Source: Rhipicephalus microplus (lineage: Eukaryota; Arthropoda; Arachnida; Ixodida; Ixodidae). From it: 64,000 nt of DNA. Shown one piece after another: positions 1 through 12,046 of the stretch; the first letter of the stretch is position 1; each line of letters opens with the position of its first letter. Both the position numbers and the translations under genes were made by a program. The DNA lies in NCBI RefSeq assembly GCF_043290135.1, contig NW_027464588.1, forward strand, positions 1,995,501-2,059,500. Reading direction: 5' to 3'. A model generated the notes under the pieces. That model had not been told where the DNA came from, searched no databases, and worked only from the letters and a program-made list of their open reading frames with translations.

Positions 1-3000
1 ATATCAATCATAGTTTAGCCATTAAAACAAAACGTAGAAGAACCGTACGTTTTTTGCCTGAGGGGAACCTACGCCACCTGAAGTGAGTTGCCCTTCTGGT
101 TATGTTGCTCCGTCCAGTGGAGACAGTGCTCGCCTGCGAAGTATGCTGCGATTGACATTGTATGGCTGACTTCGCATTGTTCACCTGAAGTATCATGTTG
201 CATGTTGCATGTATAGCCGAAAAGATGCTAAAAAAGTCAAGACGCATCATTCATCACATGATGAAGAACTGGTAAAAAAATTGCGATGAGAATACTGTGA
301 AGATCCTGTCGTCGTGTGTTTCCAATTTTTGTGCGTTTATTTCGCGGCTGAAATATGCACTTAACTAAATATCAACTAGGCCAGCAAACAGTCTTGTTAA
401 AACAGCTTTGTTCCATCCGTGCCTGTCATTCAGCAGTGTTTTAAAAAGAGAACAGATTGACGAAAAAGGACACATAAAAACAGAAACAGTGGTAGTGGTC
501 ACAAAGCTTTGTTGAATTACCTGTGCTTTAGATTGTATTACTTTCCACAATGCTTTCCACACTTGGCGAATTGACTGCGCTGCAGCTTTTGTTACTTCGT
601 GTGCTATAGAAACAAACACAGCCACGCTTGAGGAATGACCCACCACGGTGATTTAATGATTGCAGTCCTGGCAGTGGTGGCCAAATTTTCGATACCGGTG
701 AAAGTTCTTGAGGCCCGTGAAGAAACCCAAGGTGGCCGAAATCTCGGCAGCCCTCTAGTACGGCATGCCTCAAAATCGTATTGTGGTATTAGGGCGCTAA
801 ACCCCAACTAATATTGCATTATTACGTGTGGAGAAATTTGTGAGCACTGGAATTGCTCTTGAGTGCAGCTATCTCAACCAACCAACTCAGGTTTCACATT
901 TGATTATGTTACATTCAGTAATGTCGATACGTTTCTGTACGTCCCTCCTTCGCCTTCTCCTTTACCCATATTCGTTGTCATTTTCTCTCATTAACGCGAT
1001 AGCGTGAAAGAATTCGTTTCGCACAAATTCCGGCGTTGGAGTCGGCGTCAACCGTTCTGAGCAAAAAATCGTTACCTTATGCGTGACTCAAAAATTAAGA
1101 ACGATGGAAATAGAATAAATAATAAAAATCTTGGGTCAGAGTGAAGATCGTACCCGGGTAATTTGTGTGGCAAGCGGGTAATCTACCACACAATCCTGCC
1201 TGTGCTTGTGAATAAAGTGAAAATAACTTCCTGTGCTTGGAAAGGCCGTGAAAGTAGCTTTCGGGCTTCACAAGCACATGCATCCTGTATACATGCTTCA
1301 GAATACAACATGAACCATTGCAATAACAATGCGTGCTACAAGCGCCCATTGCCATCGGGCGTCAGAAAATGTGATTGTCATAATGACTTCGTGGTTGAAA
1401 GCCGGTAACCCACTACACAAGTCGCACATGCTACTGTGCCTCTTCCCTTAAGGCCACGTATAGGGGGTGCATAGCAATTTCGAAAAGGTTCCATGCACTG
1501 AATGTCAGAAGTACGCACTGGGAACCGAATATCACTATCGCGTTGGACTCTTAAAGGCGAAGCTTTAGGGTCCCGTAGGAATGTACTGGAACAGATGCTT
1601 CGTTCATACGGGCGAAAAAATACCATGCCATCAAATCATGAGTAGACAGACTCCCTGATTCTGCACCTGGCAGACAGCTAAAAAATGCGGAAATAATGCT
1701 CCACTTGTCTTTGCAGTGCAATAAACAAAGAAAAAGTGAGGGAGAGGTTGGTCTATATATTTCACGTATTCAATACATCACTCATAGCAACATTGTTAAT
1801 GGTCAGGCTTTCTTTGTCAGTTTGTCTCTATATATTTGTCAATCGTGAGTAGTTACGTATATCGAAGCTCTGTGAATTCTTTACCACCAAAAAGCTAACT
1901 TATTCACACTTATACATTAGTATAGTGAGTGTATAGAAACGGAAAAGTCAAGTTATTTTTTGCTTTCGCTATTACCCCAGGCAATGCTATTACCGTCCCA
2001 TTCGACACCTCTACAACAGAAGTGTAGTATTGTCAAAGTTTTCACACACCGTAAAGAGGCGGCTCTAATAAGGCTCCTTTACAGCATTCACCCATATTAA
2101 AGTATTGCTTTCCAACACCCTCCTGGCTGTCGCACCAGGTTTCGCGCTTACCTTGTATAGAATCACAGCCGGGAGAGAGAGTTCCAAAGCCGTTTCCTTC
2201 GCATTTCGCGATGCTTTCATGCAGTGCGCACGGGGATTTAGTTTATTATGTGCTTGTTGCTGTCATATTTGCGCAGGATTCACCATATTTGGTGTCCGGG
2301 TATATGTTCGTTACTTCAGCAGCCGCAAAGGTCGAAGTGGGTGGGTCAACATCAAGCGGTGCTATATATGTGCCAACCTAATAGACGTTGTAGTAGCTCT
2401 AATACATCAATGCAGTGTAAATAAGCAACTACTTTTGTGAAGGCACGTTTCCCTTTCACGTTATACCAATTCTGATGACAGAGAGGGGCGTGGGTGCATA
2501 TATATTTTTTACAGAATTCACCAAATACAGTGCGGACAGTTCTAGAACATCTATGTCGCTCTTGTCAGTTTCGTACAGAAACTGCACCCGTTTCTAAATC
2601 ATATGATCTGCAGTTGTGACGACATCTGCATACACTTTTGGTTTGTGAGGCGCAAGCCAGCATACTGAGGAACATTTTAGAATAAATTTGTAAGAATGTT
2701 GCATTCGATTGCACTTTTTACGAGGTCACCTACTTCGAAATTGCCCCTTTTACTGTCCCAGTCCCAGTCATTATTTTCTTTATATTTACTTATTACTCTG
2801 ACGATTCTAGTTTATATGTTTAAAGCATCTTGAAAGAGCTGGTAGTTGCAACACGCGGTCATGAATCAAATGGGTTTACGTGGCTGCATTCGGCGATAGC
2901 AATAATAGTACAATGGACCGAAAACGATTATTCTTTCGTGTGAATGTATTTTATTAACAAACACAAAAAAAGAGCAAGAACACCAGCTAACTGCGAAATT

Positions 3001-3850
3001 TCCCTGGTAATTGCACGTTTATAAGCTTGCTGTCAGAAATTGTCGTAACAGCGCTGGAGCCCGCCATCCCCTCAATTTTCAGTGATGGTGTATGTGGAAT
3101 ACGTATCCCGAAGCAGGATAGGTTCCACGGGACTTGCGAGTTCTACCGTGCATTAAACGAGTACTCTGTCGCCATAGGCGCAGAGAACTTTGTGAACAAT
3201 CCCAGATTTTTAGGAGCCAGCTCATAGTTTGGCGTACACTAAGAGACCTTGTGTAGATTGGAATAAATATGAGCACTTGAAAACGGGACGCAAGAAAATA
3301 AAACGACTAAACGTCAATGTGCTTTTTTGTGTCTCTTGTTTTAGGGGCGAAGCTCCTTAGTAGTGGCACTCGTTTGTTCCTCGTGGTTGTAGTAGTAGTC
3401 GTAGTGTGTAACAAATCTTACATTTTGACCACCAAGGTGGTGCCGGTGAGAGATTTCTTCTGTGCGATGTTGAACAACGAAAAATTCGCAGCGTGCGCGT
3501 TCACTAAAAGCCGAATTCTCCTTTCTCTCATTCCCCCTTACAGCCATTGGCATGTACATTGAGCACTATCTGACAAGAAAGGGTTGCTACGTTATACTCG
3601 CTGGGCATAACTTCCTTGGTTTTAGAAAGATTTAGCGAGCGTTGGGCCGCAGTGTCATGAATACAGTGAACTAGTATATACCATGAACTCGAGGTGGTTA
3701 AAGGTGATAAGTACGCACGAAGCGCAAGCCGTAAGAAAGTGTGCGTGTGCCACCTCTTGTTTAGTCCTTGGAATGTCCGCTGGATGGCGGTGCTTCTATG
3801 CGGAATATGTGATGAAAAGATGCGAGATGGTGCTACTTGGAGTGTTGATT
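1..3850. other. No gene recognised
   Basis: No reading frame here resembles a known protein, and the short open frames lack splice-site context or conserved motifs. The sequence is AT-rich with scattered poly-A and poly-T runs, as expected for intergenic or deep-intron DNA. Nothing else can be supported. Confidence 0.6.
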
Positions 3851-4085
3851 AGATGGATGAACGGACACACAGACAGATGCATGGACGGACGCTCGGATGG
3901 CTGCATGGACGGATGGACGCATGGACGGACGCAGGGGCGGATGCATGGACGAACGCAGGGACGGACGCACAGATGGACGTGCAAGCGCAAGAACAGATAC
4001 ACGCACGGACAGGCGGATGCACGCATGGACGGTCACACAGACAGACGCATGGACGGATGGAAGCAAGAACGATTCGACGGATGGA
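3851..4085. repeat. Minisatellite of GGACG/CATGGACG-type units
   Basis: Degenerate tandem units of about 8-12 bases built from ATGGACGGACGC and ACAGACGG-like words run for some 235 bases. Open frames on both strands across it are by-products of the repeat (Cys/Val/His-rich on one strand, Asp/Gly/Arg-rich on the other) and are not genes. Confidence 0.85.
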
Positions 4086-4689
4086 TGCTTCGCCCCACCC
4101 TCCATCATTCACTCCGTGGATATGCGGCCATTTTTTTTTAGCTAAAGAAAGCCACAGCTCTGCCGCAAAGGCGAAGCAATGAACGCGATAGAAACAAATT
4201 AGAAGGTCACGCGCAGAATGATGAGCAGATGGGAACGTGCCCCGCGTTTCTCACGCACGAACGACGCACGAAAATTACTGACAGGTACACAGATGAACGC
4301 GAATAAGCGTTTTAGTTGTTACTTCACTGTGTCTGAGAACCGCGCCCTTTTCGCAAATGGAGGCTGTGCAACGATTGCAGTGACCTTTGTGCGCCCCGTA
4401 ACTACAACAAAATCCTTCCAGTGCAAGCCCAACGCCAGCCGAGACGTATGATCCTCTTCACTGTGAGATGAGGGCGTGCGAGAAATGAGAGTTTCTATCT
4501 CCTCCACTCCCCTCCCCTTCACGGGCCAAAGTACGCGTGAGAGATGAGAGCCACTACGCACTTATTGCGCCATCTTGCTGATAATGCTGAAAACACGATA
4601 TTTCTTCCCTCCCTACCTCTCTCCGAGATGCCTGCCAACAGCGGTAAGTGGTAGATGTAAAAAGCATGCCGTGTGAAGGTTGGAGGAGG
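4086..4689. other. No gene recognised
   Basis: Non-coding by eye. No splice-flanked frame, RNA gene or full transposon end was recognised. Confidence 0.5.
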
Positions 4690-4800
4690 TACCCCTCAGT
4701 GGCACAGTGGTTAACGCCTCGAATTCACGACGCAGAGTTCCCACATTCGATTACGTAGGCTGGAGTCCTTCTTCTGAATTTTTTTAAAGTGTGAATACAC
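4690..4800 (+). repeat. Possible tRNA-derived SINE head
   Basis: The word TGGCACAGTGGTTAACGC matches a pol III A box of tRNA type. About 35 bases on, ACATTCGATTAC resembles a degenerate B box, and an A/T-rich tail follows. Tick genomes are known to carry tRNA-derived SINEs (the Ruka family of Rhipicephalus). Assignment to that family is a guess, because no cloverleaf folds cleanly and no flanking duplication was found. Confidence 0.4.
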
Positions 4801-5255
4801 TTTATAAGTGACCCCAAACCATCCACAGCCGTCGGCGGCGTCCGCAGTCTTCTCTCTATCTTTAAAAGGAAGAGGACTTGGCGGGCCGCAGCGCGACGCT
4901 CTACCGAATAAGCCACGGACGCGAGGCTGATACCGGTGTCAGTAACGCGCCTTATACCCCCTCCCCCTTCGCTCGCTCCTCCGCTCTCCTCGCTCGCTGC
5001 AGCTGCGCGCACACCCCTCTCTCTCTCGCGCCCACCTTCTCTCTCAGTCTCCCGCCGAGGCGGGTCGTGAGGGGCAGTAAAGTTAAAATCCGTTGGCATT
5101 CGCCAGTGAGTTAAGGTAAACTCCCCCGTGTGATCAAATTGCGATTTCCAGGAACCATTACACCATAAAGACACCATAGTGTGATTAATAAATATAATAG
5201 TGTTCCATGTTCACCCTCGGGGAAATGCTTAGGAGTTTTTCTTTCTTGCGTTTTC
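4801..5255. other. Possible second tRNA-like segment, otherwise non-coding
   Basis: On the minus strand, around 4880-4925, a tRNA-like word (GTGGCTTATTCGGTAGAGCG) looks like a D-arm and A box. With the preceding plus-strand candidate it may be part of one composite SINE or two abutting ones. No protein-coding signal was seen. Confidence 0.3.
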
Positions 5256-5261
5256 ATATAC

Positions 5262-5345
<84 letters not shown>

Positions 5346-5587
5346 TGTGTGTGTGTGTGCGTGTGTGTGTGCGTATGTGTGCGTGTGTGTGTGCGCGTGC
5401 GTGCGTGTGTGTGTGCGTGCGTGTATGTGTGTGTGCGTACGTACGTGTGTCTATGCATGTGCGTGTGTTTGTGCGTGCGAGCATGTGTGTGTGTGTGCGA
5501 GCGTGTGTTCGTGCGTGCGCGCGCGTGTGTGTGTGTGTGCGTGTGTGTGTGCGCGTGTGCGTGCGTGTGTGTGTGTGCGTGTGTTCG
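5256..5587. repeat. (CATA)n/(TA)n then (GT)n compound microsatellite
   Basis: A short CATA run passes into about 34 TA repeats to 5341, then about 245 bases of GT/GC-rich dinucleotides with CGTG variants. Long open frames in all phases across it are artefacts of the dinucleotide. Confidence 0.97.
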
Positions 5588-5773
5588 ATACATGACGCCG
5601 ACGCCCACGACGACGTCAGCGGCGAAATCCAGCCGAGACTGTCCACATATTTACTATCGCAACAACAATATTATATTCAAGAGTACGAACCAATACGCTC
5701 AAAAAAGTATTATAATAATATTTTATAGAAGTTTACTTGAAAACAACTCCAGGGGAAACATTATTTAATTTTA

Positions 5774-6481
5774 GTTACGTTCCGTTTGGTTCTTTTTACT
5801 CGCCTCTCGCTTGTTGCGCGACATTTGCTGCTGCCGCCAAGGAAGCCGAAGACGAGAACTTTTCATCTGCTGGCACCTTGATGAAACGACCGCTCCGACA
5901 TCACCTGGATATAGAGACGTTTATTCGTTTCTCTTCTCTCCTCACCGTCCCTGCACCCCTGGTTTTATCCCCTGTCTCCCCATTCAACTACTCTTACAGT
6001 CCAATCAAAACGCACAGATGTGTCTCTCCTCGCCACCACCTCGAAGACCCCGCCTCTTGCCCACTCATCGGTTCTCCGCCGTCGCTCAGGTTTCTTTCAC
6101 ACCGGTTCCCGGATTGATCAACGACGGGCGTTGCCAGGTCGTGGAAAAGCGCCTCCGAGTAAGTTCCCGCGATGCCGGGTTGACAGGCCATCAATACAAT
6201 TGGCCCCTGCGCCAATGCCGTCGCCTCCGCTGATTTTGATTGTCTGGCGGACGCGTACGTGTACCTTCCACGTGTACCGGCCACCTGCAGCCTGGCTTGG
6301 TCTCCTGTAAGGTGCCATAATTGAGCCCGACAGCGGCACGGGAGTTGTCGCGTCCTTTGTGGCCAGCAGACAGTCATCGTCCCGCATTCCGGTGGCCCTG
6401 CTTCCTTGTTGGCGAGGGGTCGCCGGCCGCGGGGTGGGTAACGTAAGGTATTCGGGGAACGCACGAAGTTCGAGCCCAACA
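5774..6481 (-). repeat. 3' LTR of Gypsy-1
   Basis: This block is nearly identical to 10474-11183. Read on the minus strand the LTR starts TGTTGGGC and ends GTAAC (TG...AC ends). It carries a handful of substitutions and one 2-base indel relative to the 5' copy. The pol frame reads about 108 bases into it before stopping. Confidence 0.93.
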
Positions 6482-9400
6482 CCTCCCCTCCAACTGTGTT
6501 GCACTGTATCTATGACATGCGACACAAACACAACCACATATGCACACATGTTCACTGGCTCGACACGTGAGGCACCAACTGTCACTCGTACCTCGTTGAC
6601 TCCGTCGCGCGCACGTGCTAACAAAGCATACACCCCCCTTAACTCGCCGTCCCTTTTCTGCGTCATCGTTAGGAGTCACTAACCGCGACATTGCGTCGGC
6701 ATTAGCGTTTAGACACCCCTTTTTGTGTTCAATTTCCAGGTTATAATTCTGTAGTGCCAACGCCCAGCGTGTCAGCCTAGTGCTCTGCGGAGTGGTTAGA
6801 GTCAGAAATTTGAGTGGGTTATGATCGGTAATCACCTTGATTTTAGCGCCAAACAGCCAAGCATCCAACTTCCCCAGTGCACAAATGATTGCATAAGCTT
6901 CCTTTTCTATTGTGGCCCATCGGGTCTGAGCCGGGCTAAGCTTCTTGCTCAGAAAAGCGATAGGGCGCTCCTTGCCCACCAGATCCTGCTGTGCCAGGCA
7001 CGCACCCATGGCGTAATCGGATGCATCTGTGGCGAGGATAAATTCTTTCCCCGGGTCTGGTGCCTGCCACGCCGACGCCTGCACTAGATAGTTTTTCACC
7101 TTGTCAAAAGCTTCCTGCGCCTCCGTATTCCAAGGTAATTTCTGCGGAATACGTCGGCCAGTTAGGTTAGTCAGAGGCATAACGACTTTGGAGTACTCGG
7201 GCGCGTAGTCCCTATAATAGTTGGCTAGCCCTAAGAAACTACGAAGCTGTCCCTTTGTTTCGGGAGCCGGGATCTCCTTTATCGCCCTGACCTCTGGATT
7301 GGCCCCGTGCTTGCCTGATCCCACAATATGCCCCAAGAATTTTACTTCTTGTTGTGCAAACCGATATTTGCTTACGTTGAGCGTCCACCCTGCCTTCGCT
7401 AGGGACACAAGCACCTTGTCTAAATGTTCCAGGTGCTCGTTCCAGTTCTCGGAGTATATCGCTACATCGTCAATGTAAGCGCAAGCATAAGGTCTATGCG
7501 GAGCCAGTACACTATTGATGACCCTCTGATAGGTACTGGCGGCATTCTTTAACCCGAAGGGCATCACTCTCCATGCGTACTGGCCTGAAGGAGTGGCAAA
7601 AGCAGTACAAACCTGCGCGTCTTTGTCGAGCGGTATTTGCCAGTAAACCCTGAACATGTCTAGCAGAGTTATGTAGTTAGCCTTCGCTACTTGGTATAAC
7701 AGATCAGTCGCCACGCTCATGGGAAATGCGTCTGTCTCTGTTATTTCGTTAAGTCTCCTGTAATCGCAACAAATGCGGATGCCACCGTCCTTCTTTGATA
7801 CGCAGACCAGTGGATACGCGTGCGGACTTTCCACCGGGTATATCAATACCCACTGCTGGAGCTCATTTCCCTGCCTCTCTACTTCGTTCACCAGCGCCAC
7901 CGGCACTCTGTAAGGGTATGCGCGTCTCGGTTGCTCTCCTGCTTTGATTCGTATTTTATGGATTCCCACTTTGCAGGTGCCGGGTTTGTTTGCGAGTACC
8001 CTCGGGTGCCTCGCGATTAAGTCTCGCAGCTGTTCTCTCTGTGTGGGCTCCAGGTGTGCTACCTCATCAAGCTGCAGCGTCGCTTGCGCCTCTAGCCCGC
8101 ATGGTGGGACCGGAACCTCTCCAAATTCCTGATCGCCTTCGAATATCACTCCTACTGCAGTTACTCGGGAGTCATATGCGCGAAGCTTGTTAGCGTGAAT
8201 GGTTCTGCGTGAACCGTCCTCGAGCTCAACTAAATAACTGTACGGTCGCAGTTTCTCGACCACTGTGATCGGTCCCTTCCACTTCGCCACTAGCTTCCCC
8301 TCTCCTTCCTTCTCGAGCCATAGTACTTGGTCCCCTGTGACAAACTGTTTGTCTGTGGCCCTCAAGTTATAGCGTCCTACGTACTCCTTTACATCTCGTG
8401 ACATCTGCGGCCAGTAAAATGAGCTTTTCACTCGTTGTAGTGTTTTCCGCTCTCTTAAATGACCTGCCCATGGTGAATCGTGAGCCATTTTCAGCACTTC
8501 TTTGTGCCTGTGCGATGGTAGCACTAGCTGTTTGCAAATGCGACCCGCGAGGTGTTCCTGATGATACAATAGCTCGTCTTGAACTAGCGTACCATGCGTT
8601 CCGGCCTTTGCCTGCGCCCAAGCATCTCGCAAAGCCGGGTCTGCTTCCTGAGCCTCACGAAACTCCTGTCGTTTGCTTTTGACCGGCTCGGAACCTTCGC
8701 TGTTGCTCTCCGCGGTTATGACGCCTGCCATCGCCCGTTGCCCCTCGCATGCCTCATCCGACAGCTCTACAATAGCTTCGGTCTCCTCGACTGCTGAACA
8801 CTCGTCTGACACTATGTCACGTTTAACCCTTTCCTCGAGAAGCTGTGCGTAATCGTTGGGCGTGATCAGCGCGTCCGTGCCGTCTAGCAGCTTATCTGTG
8901 ATTGCACAAAGCACGGCCGACTGCACCGCCTCGGACATCACGTAAGGACTTCCTTCAGTAGCTATGAGCGGCACAAAAGCCAACTCAGTGGTTACCTGTT
9001 GCCCGAACGCTCCCGTCAACTTTATCTGCGAACCCGTACCATCGTACTGAGGTACCACTGCCTTTCTGATGACGCTCACCTCCGCTCCTGAGTCTACCAC
9101 AGCGTTTAATGATCGACCTGAACTCTTAAGCGTTACAGTTTCCAGTGAGGGTTGTTTCTGCTCTTTACGCTGCCGCAACCTGTCTGTCATTGCTATTTCT
9201 GACCCGAATGCAGAAGCCGTCACCCTCGCGACTACTGGACCGTTTTCTTGTCCTGCTGGCCTAGTGCCTTGCCTTGCACCTGAGCCCTTATTGGGGAAAT
9301 TCCTGGCAATGTGGTCGGCACCCTTACACTCGAAACATCGCCTTTTCCCTTTTCCTTCCGTGGGTGTATCTACCGCTGTTTTAGCTTTCTTTTGCCACTC

Positions 9401-9835
9401 CTTTACATTTGCCTTCTTTTGTGCTGCCTTGCACTTTTCGCTCTCCTCGAATCTCTCCGCGAGCCTAGCCACGCCACTGTGCTGCAAAAAGTACTCCTGT
9501 TGATTACAAATGACATGCGCTCTCGCTTCCGGGCTCAAACATTCTTTCAAGCGATCCGCGACGACTAGCTGCTTGAGTTCCTCGAACGTGCCTACCTTTG
9601 AACTCTGGACATAATAGTCGAAATAATTCTCAAGGCGTACGGCAAACTGATCCCAAGACTCCCTTTCTCCCTTTTTCGATCCCGCAAACAGCCTCTTGTA
9701 CTCCGCCGCCGAAAGCCTGAGACCCTCCAAAATGCTTGACTTGAGCTTAACATAAGCTTTGCGCTCCTCTGCTGTAAGCCTGCACAGCAGCCCGCGTGCC
9801 CTTTCACTCAACTGTGGCAAAACTAGCCCGGCCCA
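6374..9835 (-). pseudogene. Gypsy-1 gag C-terminus plus pol (PR-IN remnant-RT-RNase H)
   Basis: An open frame of about 1,150 codons follows the in-frame amber codon at 9836-9838. In order it encodes gag capsid sequence; a zinc knuckle near 9340 (CFEC...H) whose last cysteine is phenylalanine; a retropepsin with DSGA near 9094; the N-terminal part of an integrase zinc-binding domain at about 8510-8380; and the integrase C-terminal GPY/F-like module at about 8375-8165. An RT follows, with DMFRVYWQIPL, MPFGLKNA and catalytic YIDD near 7477-7466, then an RNase H (ATDASDYAMGA, ITDHNPL). The integrase CxxC pair and the whole DDE core are absent, yet the frame is kept, consistent with an in-frame deletion near 8377. 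The frame runs to the LTR with no further domain. RT and RNase H look catalytically complete. Confidence 0.88.
6482..6493 (-). other. Polypurine tract of Gypsy-1
   Basis: On the minus strand TTGGAGGGGAGG lies directly before the 3' LTR start, where plus-strand DNA synthesis is primed in LTR retrotransposons. Confidence 0.8.
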
Positions 9836-10267
9836 CTATTCGCTCGGAACGTCATACGACTCGAGCGTTGCCTCAACATCCTCGAACCACATTGGCACAA
9901 GTGCCTCTTGGTTCGGCATTGGTGCCAGTACACCTTTTAACAAGCTTGCAAATTTCAGTCGCCTGTCTTCCTGTGACCTTCCGCCAAGCGCTACGCTGTC
10001 ATCGCTCTCGTTGGACTCTGCCCCATTATGGGCTCGTAGCCTCTGGCTTTCCAGCATCAAGCGCTGCTTCTCCATTTCCGCCTCAGCAATTTTTAATTGA
10101 AGCTGGAGCAGCGCTAGCTGCTGTTCCGACGCCGTATCTGACGTGCCACTACCATGACCCCCCGTGCCGCTGTCGGCGACTCCCAACGCCTGCAAGTTTC
10201 CTGCCCCGTCCCCGTTCATTTCCGAGTTGTCCCTTTCTCTGTCTCGCAAGTTGTAATGCTTTGTCAT
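9836..10267 (-). pseudogene. Gypsy-1 gag N-terminus, ended by an in-frame TAG
   Basis: The frame starts at an ATG (10265-10267) encoding MTKHYNLRDRERDN and ends at TAG 9836-9838. The next codons continue in the same frame into the recognisable gag capsid region, so the amber codon looks like a point nonsense change rather than a natural gag end. The protein begins with a polar, charged segment, then a Gln/Leu/Glu-rich heptad-like stretch (SEQQLALLQLQLKIAEAEM) that could form a coiled coil. Gag would package the element RNA in cytoplasmic particles. Regulated amber readthrough, as in some retroviruses, is an alternative, but its position inside gag argues against that. Confidence 0.75.
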
Positions 10268-10455
10268 CGCCTGCGCCCAACAGAAAATCAAGAGGTACCC
10301 GTCTGAAGTAGCCTTGCGGTGCGCTCTTCCTCCTCGGAATCCGGTGGACTAGCCTTGCTTCATTGATCCCGCAGCGTGGTAGTCAGTTGAAGGTGGTTGT
10401 CGTCAGTCTCGGCCGATGTCGCTCCCCGCTGTCCTCCTCAGTTCAGCCATGCCGA

Positions 10456-10473
10456 TCCTGCTCGAATGCGCCA
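10456..10473 (-). other. Candidate tRNA primer-binding site of Gypsy-1
   Basis: Immediately inside the 5' LTR the minus strand reads TGGCGCATTCGAGCAGGA. A TGG start is what a site complementary to a tRNA 3'-CCA end must show. I could not assign the tRNA. Confidence 0.65.
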
Positions 10474-11183
10474 GTTACGTTCCGTTTGGTTCTTTCCACT
10501 CGCCTCTCGCTTGTTGCGCGACATTTGCTACTGCCGCCAAGGAAGCCGAAGACGAGAACTTTTCATCTGCTGGCACTTTGAGGAAACGACCGCTCCGACA
10601 TCACCTGGATATAGAGACGTTTATTCGTTTCTCTTCTCTCCTCACTGTTCCTGCACCCCTGGTTTTATCCCCTGTCTCCCAATTCAACCACTCTTACAGT
10701 CCAATCAAAACGCACAGATGTGTCTCTCCTCGCCACCACCTCGAAGACCCACCGCCTCTTGCCCACTCATCGGTTCTCAGCCGTCGCTCAGGTTTCTTTC
10801 ACACCGGTTCCCGGAATGATCAACGACGGGCGTTGCCAGGTCGTGGAAAAGCGCCTCCGAGTAAGTTCCCGCGATGCCGGGTTGACAGGCCATCAATACA
10901 ATTGGCTCCTGCGCCAATGCCGTCGCCTCCGCTGATTTTGATTGTCCGGCGGACGCGTACGTGTACCTTCCACGTGTACCGGCCACCTGCAGCCTGGCTT
11001 GGTCTCCTGTAAGGTGCCATAATTGAGCCCGACAACGGCACGGGAGTTGTCGCGTCCTTTGTGGCCAGCAGACAGTCATCGTCCCGCATTCCGGTGGCCC
11101 TGCTTCCTTGTTGGCGAGGGGTCGCCGGCCGCGGGGTGGGTAACATAAGGTATTCGGGGAACGCACGAAGTTCGAGCCCAACA
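10474..11183 (-). repeat. 5' LTR of Gypsy-1
   Basis: Partner of the LTR at 5774-6481 and the upstream (promoter) copy for this minus-strand element. Read on the minus strand it starts TGTTGGGC and ends GTAAC. About 200 bases of leader separate it from the gag ATG. Confidence 0.93.
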
Positions 11184-11189
11184 ATTTTA

Positions 11190-11889
11190 CTATTGTATCA
11201 ACTAAAAAGAATTTTTGTAATTTCCAAGACCAAGAAAATGATTATGGACTCCCGGATCGGCTCAGTGGCATGAAAAGCACTTGAAGTATTTGGTAGCTGT
11301 GCGAACGATGATACATAAAGGGGCCCTGTGACACTTTTTTAACTAGCCATGAAATTAATTCAGTTCTGCCTCACGAATTCATCACAGCAAAAGCTTACAG
11401 AATCCGTCCAGTAAGAGCGTGGTTACAAAGATTTGTCGCACGCTGCAGTTGCATTATCTCTTCTCTCGTCCCGCCGCAAGCGCTGGACGCTAACCACGGA
11501 GGAATAGCATGATAAAAAAACTTGACTCACGTTTCGTGATCTTGAACTTCTTTTTTGTTTTATCTTCGTTTACGTGGCTTTACCATGCGATTGTGCGCAC
11601 AGGCGCGGACGAGTCGCGGCCTTCCGCGGAAGCACGAGTAACGACCGAGCGGGCCATGCTCAAATCAGTCAATGGCTGACAATCGGGGTAAATTTTTCAG
11701 TTTTAGCAGAATTTGAGGATTTATTGTAAATTTCAGGTCACGTGCGACGCTATAATACTTGCCGTGAGTATTCTCACGCCAAGTATCACACCAAGCCTCA
11801 ACTACCTCTCGGCAGCGTTTGTTGACCATGCTCAAAAAGTGTTGCAATGTACCTTCAAAAGTTTTTATAATACCTCCGCTACAAGAATA
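11190..11889. other. No gene recognised
   Basis: AT-rich sequence between the two Gypsy elements. It may contain the upstream part of the Gypsy-2 LTR, but without a second copy its start cannot be placed. Confidence 0.5.
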
Positions 11890-12046
11890 TTGAAACGTGC
11901 TAGCGAAGATTCGACGAAGAGGAGAAAGAGACTCCACTGGCTCGCGAGCGACGCTGTGGATCCTTGGCTGAGCTACACCTCTGCATTACCCATATTGTAA
12001 ATAAACGCGTTCCATCGTCACAATTGTGGTGGAAGGTGCTGGGTAA

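Larger units (their letters stand above)
5768..11189 (-). mobile_element. LTR retrotransposon (Gypsy-1), integrase-before-RT pol order
   Basis: A complete element lies between a 6-bp direct repeat ATTTTA at 5768-5773 and 11184-11189. The two LTRs (about 708 and 710 bp) differ at roughly 2-3% of positions by eye, so the insertion is fairly recent. Between them are gag, protease, an integrase remnant, RT and RNase H, all on the minus strand, with no integrase after RNase H. A primer-binding site abuts the 5' LTR and a polypurine tract abuts the 3' LTR. RT and RNase H are of Ty3/Gypsy type, but the domain order is that of Copia or of Gmr1-like Gypsy elements. The element lacks an integrase catalytic core and has a stop codon in gag, so it cannot be autonomous as it stands. 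Confidence 0.9.

Noticed and set aside
3796..4141. Overlapping frames of 76-152 codons on both strands
   Set aside because: They are created by the GGACG minisatellite. Composition is fixed by the repeat, and there is no splice or start context.
5181..5768. Long Cys/Val- and His/Thr-rich open frames on both strands
   Set aside because: They are translations of the (TA)n/(GT)n microsatellite. They are open in several phases at once and have no motif.
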